A stretch of 64,000 nucleotides of DNA from IMG/VR virus record IMGVR_UViG_3300027801_002586, positions 18,070 through 82,069 of that record, one strand, 5' to 3'. The stretch's first letter is position 1; each line of letters starts with the position of its first letter. The translations under genes were made by a program, and so were the position numbers. The DNA comes from a virus. The notes under the pieces are model-generated. The model had not been told where the DNA came from, did no database searches, and worked only from the letters and a program-made list of their open reading frames with translations. Positions 14,516 through 22,658 of this stretch are shown one piece after another.

Positions 14516-14722
14516 ATGAGTTATAAAGGTTGGGATACTATGTTAGGATTGTTTGGTGCTGGACTTATAATATTGGCAACACTATTATTTTTTGTTCCTT
14601 TTTGGGCATTGTGGAATTGGATAATGCCTGTATTTGGATTACCAACATTGACGATTTTACAGAGTATAGGATTATACTTATTATTGAAACTTGTGATATT
14701 TACACCTACAACAAAGGAGTAA
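14516..14722 (+). CDS. Small two-pass membrane protein
   Basis: 68 residues from ATG 14516, six bases after AGGAG; the TTG at 14510 is less likely. Two hydrophobic segments (residues 9-35 and 43-62). Holin-sized, but the position away from the lysis cluster makes that call weak. Confidence 0.55.
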   Translation: MSYKGWDTMLGLFGAGLIILATLLFFVPFWALWNWIMPVFGLPTLTILQSIGLYLLLKLVIFTPTTKE

Positions 14723-14726
14723 CGAA

Positions 14727-14882
14727 ATGTCACTTGCGGAAATAAAGAAAAAATTAGAAAAAGCCTACAATGAAGAGGATTGGGGTATAGTAGAAGATTT
14801 ATTAGAAACATTATCATATGAAGTTGAAATCGAAGGCGAAGGTTTTTGGGGTGATGACGATGATGATGTGGAAAATGATTAA
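14727..14882 (+). CDS. Small acidic protein
   Basis: 51 residues from ATG 14727 behind AAAGGAG, ending in an Asp-rich tail (GDDDDDVEND). It ends seven bases before the tmRNA. Unknown function. Confidence 0.55.
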   Translation: MSLAEIKKKLEKAYNEEDWGIVEDLLETLSYEVEIEGEGFWGDDDDDVEND

Positions 14883-14889
14883 GTAGTAT

Positions 14890-15230
14890 GGGGCTGCTTG
14901 GTATCGACAGGTGTTATTTGACACTTGGGTGCAACGGAGTTTGAACAAGACTCGCTACAAAAGGTTCACTTTGATTAATTGGCACACAAGCTAATTTAAC
15001 TTACGCTTACGCGTAACATCTTACTTATGACACCGATAGTAAGATAAGATGTCGACATCGGTAGACCACTCTTTTTATAGGTTGGAGTTAAACTTAATCT
15101 TTCAGTTAAGCCATTCTGTGTAAAATGGTGAAGTGGGTTGGAGATAACTACTTATTTGGAATCTCACTAAGTTGTGAATGACCCTTTGGAAAAAGCAGAC
15201 TGGACGCGGGTTCGACTCCCGCCAGCTCCA
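14890..15230 (+). ncRNA. ssrA: tmRNA (transfer-messenger RNA)
   Basis: The 5' end GGGGCTG (14890-14896) pairs with CAGCTCC (15223-15229) with the same G-U as in bacterial tmRNA. The 3' part has the T arm GCGGG-TTCGACT-CCCGC and the 5' part has the tmRNA-like TATCGACAGG and GGTGCAACGGAG. The best tag frame is GGC 14981 to GCG 15013, encoding GTQANLTYAYA, then TAA. An H-type pseudoknot follows: stem 15018-15024/15039-15045 and stem 15032-15037/15057-15062. CCA is not encoded. Length of about 341 nt is normal. tmRNA rescues stalled ribosomes and tags their products. Confidence 0.93.
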
Positions 15231-15264
15231 CAAAACAATAAAAAATGAAAAGGTTATATTTAAA

Positions 15265-15582
15265 ATGGTAGAATATATTTTGTTAGGTATTCTTGCTCCT
15301 GTAGTTCTCAATCTAATGCACTTATTGGTTGGGATATATGTGGTGGTACAAAGAGGTAGTGTAATGTCATTAGGATTTTCTGGCATAAGTTTCTTAACTA
15401 AAACAATCGGAATGATGCTTCTAACTTGGGTAGGGGTAAGTAAATTAAACTTAGACGTTCAGATATTTGTGCCAATGTTGGCATTCTTTTGGTTCTTTAC
15501 TCATATAGTAGAAGCCTTTGTGATACAACATTACATAGATGAAAATCAATCTGAATATATTAAAGGGATACAAATAAAATGA
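15265..15582 (+). CDS. Hypothetical membrane protein
   Basis: 105 residues from ATG 15265; the longer frame from 15178 would run through the tmRNA and is rejected. About three hydrophobic segments with few charged residues. AAAAGG lies upstream. The stop overlaps the next ATG. Unknown function. Confidence 0.6.
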   Translation: MVEYILLGILAPVVLNLMHLLVGIYVVVQRGSVMSLGFSGISFLTKTIGMMLLTWVGVSKLNLDVQIFVPMLAFFWFFTHIVEAFVIQHYIDENQSEYIKGIQIK

Positions 15583-16175
15583 ATTTTAACAAGTTAGCTA
15601 GATATTTATATACGAGTGGAAATGACGATTCATATGAATCAGTAATGAAAAATATAAGAACATATTCAAGTTTGGCTTTTATAGCCTTAGTGATATTTAA
15701 TGGTTTCGTATGGACAACGATTTTTGATAATTACAAGAGTTTTCATCAAGAAACTTTGGTGAACTTGAAAGAGGATAATCAGAAACTAAACAATTTAGTT
15801 TCGGAACATAACCTTGAGGGGATGGATGTGGTAGTAACGATGTATCATCCAGTTTCGTATCAAACAGACTCCACACCGAACATTCTCGCGGATGGAACGC
15901 GAATACGGGTACACAAAGCTAGTGAGTACCGATACATAGCGGTTAGTAGGAATCTTTTGAAACGCTGGGGTGGTTGGTTAGATTACGGCGACTTTATTCT
16001 CTTAAAGGGAACTGACGGTAAAGATGGTATGTACCAAGTAAAAGATACAATGAACGCAAGATTTGTAAATCGTATAGACATCTTGGAATCACCAGGTACA
16101 AAACCATACAAGTTCGATATTGCTCAAATATCAAGAGTGCCAGATGATACTTTTGTGTCATACAACAATAAATAA
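15579..16175 (+). CDS. Membrane-anchored 3D-domain (double-psi beta-barrel) protein
   Basis: 198 residues. One transmembrane segment (LAFIALVIFNGFVWTTIF) near residues 32-49, a short coiled coil, then a C-terminal domain (about 85-195) with TDSTPNILADGT, SRNLLKRWGGWLDYGD and VKDTMNARFVNR. These match the 3D domain of MltA/RlpA-like lytic transglycosylases, including its Asp residues. It should sit in the periplasm facing peptidoglycan and may help lysis or entry. Catalytic activity is not assured. Confidence 0.65.
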   Translation: MNFNKLARYLYTSGNDDSYESVMKNIRTYSSLAFIALVIFNGFVWTTIFDNYKSFHQETLVNLKEDNQKLNNLVSEHNLEGMDVVVTMYHPVSYQTDSTPNILADGTRIRVHKASEYRYIAVSRNLLKRWGGWLDYGDFILLKGTDGKDGMYQVKDTMNARFVNRIDILESPGTKPYKFDIAQISRVPDDTFVSYNNK

Positions 16176-16201
16176 AAAATAAAAAATACAACAGGTAATA
16201 A

Positions 16202-17821
16202 ATGAAAAAATGGTTTTATGAGAGAAGTAAGTTCTCTGAGTTTAAATCAAATACGACTTATCATAAGTTGTTAGAGATGTCAGTAGAGGATTTCAATGAG
16301 TGGGCACGATTGCTAAGACAAGAAGTAACTACTCAATGGGATGAGTATGGAACACCACCTGTAATCGGTAGAGATGAAGATGGTATTATTCAAAAATTCA
16401 AAAAATTAAAAGACAATCCTTGTAATTATTTAATTGAAGATAATACTGGTGATGATGAATCACTTGGTATAATTAAAAACTTCAATAAAGATGCAAGTAG
16501 TGTTAATCAATTCTTCCCAACAATGTTAAAAACAAAAATCAGTATTGGTGCATCAGCCGATAATGGATTATCTATATACGACCACTTTGGTGACCCAGAG
16601 TTAGAAGATAAGTTTGTTCACATTATGCGTAGAGCAGTAAAGAAAGATTCTATGTATAGTTGGAGTAGAAGTATTGTAACCAAGAAAGATGAGAATCCAT
16701 TTTGGAATGGACAGACTGGTAAAGAGTTTATTAGAGATGTACACGAGGGTAAAGTGTTTACTGGTAAATACAAAGATACAGGTATTGTACTTGCAAGAGT
16801 AAAAGAAAATACTGTCGGTAATTATGGTACAATGAATGAAGAGTTTAAAGGACATGGAAATGTTTATTTAACTGCAGAGGAAGTACAAGAGTGTAAAGAT
16901 AGTGGTTACTTGAATGATACACAATTAAGTAACATACCAGATATAGTTTCAAGCGAAACGAGTAAGACTGGTAATGTAACTAAGTTCTTATATTTGATTA
17001 GACATTATGACAAAACTATCGGAATCTTTCCAAAGATATTACAAGTGTTTAGATTAGCGTGTGGACAACCTGCAGTAAACTTTCCACCATTAACTGCTAA
17101 ACTTTTGTATGAAAAATTTACAAATCATATAGAAAATCAAGAACAAAAATTTCATATCTATGACCCATCCGCAGGTTGGGGTGGTAGAATATTAGGAGCA
17201 ATGAGTTCTCGTAAGAATATTCATTATGTAGGTACAGACCCTAACCCAGATAACTTAGGTAGATATCAAGCAGTTGCTGATTTCTATAATAGTAATTGTG
17301 TTGATGATTTTTCTGATAACTTCAATAAGTTTTTTGATGTAGAGAAACAATCAAACACGTATGAAGTATTTAGTGATGGGAGTGAATTAATATCTAACAA
17401 TCCAGCATTTCAAAAATATAAAGGTAAGTTGGATGTAGTATTTACTTCGCCACCATACTTTAATCGTGAACAATATTCCCAAGATGAGAATCAGTCGTTC
17501 AAAGCCTATAGTGAGTATCAAGACTGGAGAGATAACTTCTTAGAACCCACTTTACGAACTGCGTATGAGTATCTCAAACGAGATAGATATATCCTTTGGA
17601 ACATCGCTAGTATAAAGATAGGAGCAAATACCTACTATGATTTAGAGGGTGATAGTAGAAAAATATTAGAAGAGCTTGGTTGTGAGTATAAAGGAAAGCT
17701 AAAAATGTTAATGACAAGGATGATTGGCTTAGACCCAAGTAAGACTGGAATATTAAATTCAGTACAATATGATAATAATGTTTATAAATTTGAACCTATA
17801 TTTGTGTACTATAAAAGATGA
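16202..17821 (+). CDS. DNA methylase-like protein (SPPY motif) with large N-terminal extension
   Basis: 539 residues. SAM-binding motif I is DPSAGWGGR from Asp321; VFTSPPYF (SPPY at 416-419) is the N6-adenine/N4-cytosine motif IV. About 310 residues precede the methylase core and are not recognised; they may recognise DNA or substrate. It overlaps the next gene by four bases (ATGA), and so heads a translationally coupled block with a TS-like enzyme, an AsnB-type enzyme and a PLP enzyme. It could protect DNA from restriction or act within base hypermodification. Confidence 0.75.
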   Translation: MKKWFYERSKFSEFKSNTTYHKLLEMSVEDFNEWARLLRQEVTTQWDEYGTPPVIGRDEDGIIQKFKKLKDNPCNYLIEDNTGDDESLGIIKNFNKDASSVNQFFPTMLKTKISIGASADNGLSIYDHFGDPELEDKFVHIMRRAVKKDSMYSWSRSIVTKKDENPFWNGQTGKEFIRDVHEGKVFTGKYKDTGIVLARVKENTVGNYGTMNEEFKGHGNVYLTAEEVQECKDSGYLNDTQLSNIPDIVSSETSKTGNVTKFLYLIRHYDKTIGIFPKILQVFRLACGQPAVNFPPLTAKLLYEKFTNHIENQEQKFHIYDPSAGWGGRILGAMSSRKNIHYVGTDPNPDNLGRYQAVADFYNSNCVDDFSDNFNKFFDVEKQSNTYEVFSDGSELISNNPAFQKYKGKLDVVFTSPPYFNREQYSQDENQSFKAYSEYQDWRDNFLEPTLRTAYEYLKRDRYILWNIASIKIGANTYYDLEGDSRKILEELGCEYKGKLKMLMTRMIGLDPSKTGILNSVQYDNNVYKFEPIFVYYKR

Positions 17822-18504
17822 TAATAATTAAAGCAAACTCACCAACAGATGCTTGGATACAATCACACGAGTATCTTTTAGCAAATGGTAACAAAGATGT
17901 GATGAATGAAAGTATTAATATGTCGGTAGAGATAGAAGATAACTTCGATGTCGATATAAAATTTGATGGAGTATTCAGAGAAATCTTTGGTGATGATAGA
18001 ATAGATTATGCAAGTTCAGTTACATTTGTTAAACCAACAGAACATCCGTTTATGGATGAGTTACAATACAAACAGAATGATATCAAAGTAAAGTGGAATA
18101 AAACTTATTGGGGTAGAATGATTAATTGGGATAATAGTTTTAATCAAATAGAACAAGTTATTAAAAGATTAAAAGAACATAAGAATAGTAAAACAATTGC
18201 AATGAGTATCTATGACCCAAAATCAGATGGTAGAAAAACTATGAGTGGAATGCCATGTTTATTATCGATAGATTTAAAACCACGAAAAGATGGATTGTAT
18301 TTAACAGCATTCTTTCGTAGTATGAGAATTAGTAAAAGTGGTTATGCTGATTGGATGGCGTTGTGTGAATTAGGTAAGTTCTTATGTGAACAAGCAAATT
18401 TAAAATTAAAACGAGTTACCACAATTGGCGGTTCGGTACATATTGGGGATATGAATAACGAAAAGAAAAATGTGAGGGAGTTGCTTAGTGTGTGGAATAG
18501 TTAG
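17818..18504 (+). CDS. Thymidylate-synthase-like enzyme with dCMP-type Asp (candidate dCMP hydroxymethylase/methylase)
   Basis: 228 residues, shorter than ThyA and closest in outline to archaeal-type TS. The catalytic Cys is Cys147 in MPC; aligned without gaps to E. coli TS (Cys146), Arg and Ser fall at +20/+21 (Arg167, Ser168) as in TS. At +31, where TS has Asn177, there is Asp178. In T4 dCMP hydroxymethylase that position is also Asp and selects dCMP over dUMP. GGSVHIGD near 203 matches the C-terminal His region. The TS Asp169 equivalent is not conserved. So it likely makes a C5-modified dCMP, or a related product. Start overlaps the methylase stop and its end overlaps the AsnB start. Confidence 0.7.
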   Translation: MIIIKANSPTDAWIQSHEYLLANGNKDVMNESINMSVEIEDNFDVDIKFDGVFREIFGDDRIDYASSVTFVKPTEHPFMDELQYKQNDIKVKWNKTYWGRMINWDNSFNQIEQVIKRLKEHKNSKTIAMSIYDPKSDGRKTMSGMPCLLSIDLKPRKDGLYLTAFFRSMRISKSGYADWMALCELGKFLCEQANLKLKRVTTIGGSVHIGDMNNEKKNVRELLSVWNS

Positions 18505-19993
18505 TACTATTGGTTATACAGAAGATGATGTAGAGGTGATGTTACAGGAGATTGAACATCGAGGTAGAGACAACAGAGAAATTTATCAGAGTGGTAATGT
18601 TATACTTGGACATAATCGTTTAAGTATTAATGATGTTAGTTCAGATGGGAATCAACCATTCGTATGGAATGATTATGCACTTGTAGTTAATGGTGAGATA
18701 TGGAACTATCCACAATTAAGAAAAGAATATGAAGAACGAGGTTATAGATTTTTTAGTAATAGTGATTCGGAAATAATTTTATATTTGTATAAGGAGAATG
18801 AGTTACCAAGATTAGATGGTATGTTTAGTTTTGCACTACACGATACAATGACTAATCAATTAATTCTATCGAGAGATTGGGTTGGTAAGATACCATTATA
18901 TATTTACAATAATGATACGAATATTATAGTAGCATCTGAAATGAAATCCATACTAAAAATATTACCACAAGCAGAATGTAAGTTTGTACCAAAAAATTCG
19001 GTGGTTACAATAGGAACTGAAACTGGAACAATACATATTGAGAAAGATTATTATTTTAGTTTTTCGAAATATGAAGTAAAAGAATTTGACCAAGATGAAG
19101 TGAATAAAAAAACATATGAGTTATTGGATAACGCTATTGAAAAAAGATTATTAAGTGATGTTAAGGTTGCAACTTGTTTGAGTGGTGGAATTGATTCAAG
19201 TGTGATTACTTATTTGTTAAGTAAGAAAGTACCTGATATAGTATCTTATACAGTCAAGTTCGATGAAGATTCAAGAGATTTAATGTTTGCAAGAATGGTT
19301 GCAAAACATATTGATGTACCATTGGTTGAGGTTGAGATACCAAGAGACCCAGAAGAAATAAAAAGAAAATTTTTAGAAACAATTAGGGTTATAGAATATC
19401 CATCAACAGTCCAAATGGAAGTTGGTATTTTACAAAGTTATGTTGCAGAACAAATGGCAAAGGATGGGGTTAAGGTTGCGTTTAGTGGTGAAGGTTCTGA
19501 TGAGGCGTATGGTTCATATGGTATGGTAAGAATGTTCAGTAAGAAACCTGACTGGAGTGATGTAAGAAAAAAGATGTTTGAAAAACAATACTATGGTAAT
19601 TTACTTCGTGGTAATAATATTTTTATGAACTATGGAACAATCGAATTAAGATGTCCATTCTTCGATTTGGATTTTTTAAATTACACCACAAACTTGAATC
19701 AGCCAGTATTGGATAATGGTGGTAACCAATGGAAGAAACCACTTGCTGAAGCATTTCGTGGCCACTTACCAGATGAAGTATGTGACCAAGAGAAAAGAGC
19801 ATTTCAAAAGGGAACAAACTTTAAAGACTATATAGAAGATTTAATTCTTAATGATAGAGATTTAAATTTTAGAAATAGAAAAAAACTATTTCATTGTATA
19901 GGAGATAACTTTGAAAAAATATTTGGTTTCAAACATAAAGGTATGAGAGATACTTTGAGTGGAACTGAAAGTGGATTTAATAAATGGGCATGA
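18488..19993 (+). CDS. AsnB-type glutamine-dependent amidotransferase/asparagine synthetase
   Basis: 501 residues from GTG 18488, a start fixed by the required N-terminal MCGIVS with Cys2 as the glutaminase nucleophile. The class II GATase domain spans about 1-190; the synthetase domain has the PP-loop SGGIDSS (232-238) and SGEGSDEAYGSYG near 335-347. Family members activate a carboxylate with ATP and transfer ammonia from glutamine. Its overlap with TS-like and PLP enzymes suggests amidation of a small-molecule or base adduct rather than simple asparagine synthesis. Confidence 0.88.
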   Translation: MCGIVSTIGYTEDDVEVMLQEIEHRGRDNREIYQSGNVILGHNRLSINDVSSDGNQPFVWNDYALVVNGEIWNYPQLRKEYEERGYRFFSNSDSEIILYLYKENELPRLDGMFSFALHDTMTNQLILSRDWVGKIPLYIYNNDTNIIVASEMKSILKILPQAECKFVPKNSVVTIGTETGTIHIEKDYYFSFSKYEVKEFDQDEVNKKTYELLDNAIEKRLLSDVKVATCLSGGIDSSVITYLLSKKVPDIVSYTVKFDEDSRDLMFARMVAKHIDVPLVEVEIPRDPEEIKRKFLETIRVIEYPSTVQMEVGILQSYVAEQMAKDGVKVAFSGEGSDEAYGSYGMVRMFSKKPDWSDVRKKMFEKQYYGNLLRGNNIFMNYGTIELRCPFFDLDFLNYTTNLNQPVLDNGGNQWKKPLAEAFRGHLPDEVCDQEKRAFQKGTNFKDYIEDLILNDRDLNFRNRKKLFHCIGDNFEKIFGFKHKGMRDTLSGTESGFNKWA

Positions 19994-20829
19994 TAGAAAC
20001 ACCAATAGAAACCTATAAACTAAGTGGTATTGATGTAGATGTTAAACGAGATGATTTAGTTGGTGATGGTATTAATTATCCACGATGGGCAAAGATAGAT
20101 GGTATCCGAAGAATATTAGAGAGTGCTGATATAGATAAAACAAAACCACTAACACATTTATCAGTATATGGAAGTTGGACAGGTTGGGTACTGAGTGGTT
20201 TATGTAAAGAATATGGAATAGAATTTATTTCTGCTTATCCAGATACCCAAAGGTTTCCACAAATATTATTAGAAAGAGTTGTGGGTAATGGGGGAACTCT
20301 ACATCCTATGAGACCCAACATGATGGCGTTTATGCAAAATAAATTAAACACCCAAGCAAAAGAAAATGGTTGGCAACAATTACCATACGCGTTTAATCAT
20401 CCAGCATATATTAATTACATGGGTGAGAGAATGAAACAAGTTTTAGAAGAAAATGAATATGATAATCTTATAGTTAGTATCGGAAGTGGTGTTACTGCAA
20501 GTGGATTAATAAAAGAGTTTTTAGAATACAATGATGATTGGTGGAAATTATCTGCCAAATCAAAAAAAGTTTATTCAATCACGATGAGTGCATTCTCATC
20601 AACAAAAAAGATTTTAAATGAGAATCACGCAGGTGATTTAAAAAACATACTACTCGAAAAATCACCATATGCATTTGATGATATGATGGATGACTATAAA
20701 GTACCATTTGATTGTAACGAATTTTGGGACAAGAAACAATGGTATTGGTTAGAGAATAATATACAGAACTTAAAAGGTAAAACCTTATTTTGGAATATCG
20801 GCGGTTCTTATTTAAATTCAATAAAATGA
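19990..20829 (+). CDS. PLP-dependent enzyme, fold type II (ACC deaminase/D-cysteine desulfhydrase-like)
   Basis: 279 residues from ATG 19990, whose ATGA overlaps the AsnB stop (ATG 19984 is also possible). The early KRDDLVG and the candidate Schiff-base Lys35 in WAKIDG align with the KRDDL...GNK segment of ACC-deaminase-like enzymes. GSGVTASG (165-172) is the phosphate-binding loop. It could act on an amino acid to supply or trim a side group. Last gene of the overlapping block; the substrate is unknown. Confidence 0.75.
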   Translation: MIETPIETYKLSGIDVDVKRDDLVGDGINYPRWAKIDGIRRILESADIDKTKPLTHLSVYGSWTGWVLSGLCKEYGIEFISAYPDTQRFPQILLERVVGNGGTLHPMRPNMMAFMQNKLNTQAKENGWQQLPYAFNHPAYINYMGERMKQVLEENEYDNLIVSIGSGVTASGLIKEFLEYNDDWWKLSAKSKKVYSITMSAFSSTKKILNENHAGDLKNILLEKSPYAFDDMMDDYKVPFDCNEFWDKKQWYWLENNIQNLKGKTLFWNIGGSYLNSIK

Positions 20830-20838
20830 AAAAAACAC

Positions 20839-20868
20839 TTGACTTGTATGGGCAAAAAGCCTTATATT
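20839..20868 (+). promoter_or_regulatory. Sigma70-like promoter with palindromic spacer, copy 7
   Basis: TTGACT (20839-20844), 18-nt spacer containing GGGC-AAAAA-GCCT, TATATT (20863-20868), preceded by an A tract. It starts the HD/gp55-like/GH6 operon. Confidence 0.85.
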
Positions 20869-20901
20869 AAGTCATACTAAAATTGGAGATATATAAATAA
20901 T

Positions 20902-21675
20902 ATGAAGAGTTTAACAGCAGAAAAAATACAAGAGAATTACAACTCACTGCGAAATATTATCACTATGAATTTCTCGGGTGAACGACTTGAGAAATTAAAT
21001 AAGATGTATGATTATTTCGAGGATAGGATGATGTTAGCACCAGCAAGTGCAAAGGAACATTATCACAATGCTATGGTGGGTGGATATGTAGAACACGTAT
21101 TACACATTGTAGATTTTTCACAATCAGTAAAAAAGTTGTGGGAAGAAAAGGGAGCAGAAATTGATTTTACAGATGAAGAATTAATCTTTGCTGCATTACA
21201 TCACGACTTAGGTAAAGTAGGTAATTTAGATTATGATTACTATATACCAAATGAATCAGATTGGCATAGGAAGAATCAAGGTAAGATTTATACACACAAC
21301 CCTGAATTACCTTATATGACAGTAACGGATAGAGCATTTTATTTACTTCAACATTTTCAAATACCTTTAACAGAAAACGAATATATGGGTTTAATGTTAA
21401 CAGATGGGATGTATGAAGATGCAAATAAAAAATACTTAATGACGTTCTTACCAGAGACTGGATTACGAAGTCATATATCACGAATATTACACCAAGCAGA
21501 TATGATGGCAACATTTATAGAATCTGATGAATGGAAGCGTGGAGATAAAAAAGAAACTAAACGAGTTGCTAAATCAGTTGGTAACATCAAAAATGCAGTT
21601 GCAACAGAAGTTGATACTAAACTCAAAGGTGAAAATGCTAAAGAGTTATTTAACGAGTTGTTTGGAGATAAATAA
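20902..21675 (+). CDS. HD-domain phosphohydrolase
   Basis: 257 residues. Metal ligands of the HD fold are visible: His residues near 53-65 (HYHNAMVGGYVEHV), the doublet His101-Asp102 in AALHHDLGK, and a distal HQADMMA near 203. Such enzymes cleave nucleotides or signalling phosphates. It starts the operon that includes the gp55-like sigma factor. Substrate unknown. Confidence 0.85.
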   Translation: MKSLTAEKIQENYNSLRNIITMNFSGERLEKLNKMYDYFEDRMMLAPASAKEHYHNAMVGGYVEHVLHIVDFSQSVKKLWEEKGAEIDFTDEELIFAALHHDLGKVGNLDYDYYIPNESDWHRKNQGKIYTHNPELPYMTVTDRAFYLLQHFQIPLTENEYMGLMLTDGMYEDANKKYLMTFLPETGLRSHISRILHQADMMATFIESDEWKRGDKKETKRVAKSVGNIKNAVATEVDTKLKGENAKELFNELFGDK

Positions 21676-21935
21676 TGGTAGTAGAAATATTGCTTGGGGT
21701 ATTTGTAATAGTTTGTATAGCCCTAAGTTGGACAACATATAATCAAATACAAAAAGTAGAAAGGTTAGAAGATTGGGTTGAGAACTTCTCGGCACAAATT
21801 ATTTTAACACAACGAACACTTGCAGAATTAGATTCTGAGGGTAAGTTTGAATCCGATGATGATATCGGAACAGTCTTTACAGCAATTAAAGATACGGTCA
21901 ATGATTTAAATAAATTAACAATAGAGGATATATAA
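21675..21935 (+). CDS. Membrane-anchored small protein
   Basis: 86 residues. One N-terminal transmembrane segment (VEILLGVFVIVCIALSW) followed by a helical acidic domain. TAATG overlap with the HD gene. Unknown function. Confidence 0.6.
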   Translation: MVVEILLGVFVIVCIALSWTTYNQIQKVERLEDWVENFSAQIILTQRTLAELDSEGKFESDDDIGTVFTAIKDTVNDLNKLTIEDI

Positions 21936-22658
21936 ATGCCACCAAAAGCAAAAAAGACATCACCACGATATTACTTTCATCAAGGAACTGAAGATGCAAT
22001 CGTCAGATTGAATAAAGAAACTCGTGCTCATATGAAACAACGAATTTACAATGAACATATTCGCACACCATTTGAGAAACTTGCTGAGAATATAATTCAT
22101 ACATTTAAATTTTATTACTTTGATGTTCCATCGGATGATGTGAAACACGAAGTGGTATCATTCTTATATATGAACATCCACAAATTTGCTGAAGGTAAGG
22201 GAAAAGCTTTTTCATACTTTAGTATTGTTGCTAAGAATTATTTAATTTTACATAACAACAATAACTACAAGAAGATGAAACAACATGATTCTGAAGATGT
22301 AATGGATTATAAAAGAGACCCTGTCGGAGAACTTCGAGGTAAGGAATCTAAATCTATGGCAATGGAATATATAGAACAACTTGCGGATTATTGGAGAAAT
22401 AATTTAACAACAGTCTTTAAACGAAAGAAAGATTTGGATGTTGCTAATTCTGTAGTGGAGTTAATTGATATGAGACATAATATTGATAACTTTAATAAGA
22501 AAGCATTATACATTCTTATTCGTGAGATGACGGGTTCTAATACACAACACATTACTCGTGTAATTAATGTGATGAAGAAACATCATAATAATCTACACAA
22601 GGCTTATGTAGCTACTGGTTCAGTTGATACTAAACGAACTGGTAGTTGGTTTGAGTGA
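21936..22658 (+). CDS. gp55-like late transcription sigma factor
   Basis: 240 residues. The central segment DDVKHEVVSFLYMNIHKF and GKAFSYFSIVAKNYLI resembles sigma70 region 2 and T4 gp55 homologues of marine phages, which recognise the late promoter -10 element and work with the sliding clamp. A basic C-terminal part follows. Candidate targets are the ATATTTAT elements upstream of the structural operons. It is transcribed from a sigma70-like promoter, as expected of a middle gene. The GTGA overlap couples it to the GH6 gene. Confidence 0.7.
   Translation: MPPKAKKTSPRYYFHQGTEDAIVRLNKETRAHMKQRIYNEHIRTPFEKLAENIIHTFKFYYFDVPSDDVKHEVVSFLYMNIHKFAEGKGKAFSYFSIVAKNYLILHNNNNYKKMKQHDSEDVMDYKRDPVGELRGKESKSMAMEYIEQLADYWRNNLTTVFKRKKDLDVANSVVELIDMRHNIDNFNKKALYILIREMTGSNTQHITRVINVMKKHHNNLHKAYVATGSVDTKRTGSWFE

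Noticed and set aside
15102-15386. A 94-codon leftward ORF over the tmRNA
   Set aside because: It runs antisense through the tmRNA T arm; the RNA gene explains the sequence.
15603-15614. ATATTTAT-like site
   Set aside because: It lies inside the coding frame of the 3D-domain gene; such matches are expected in AT-rich DNA and support chance background.
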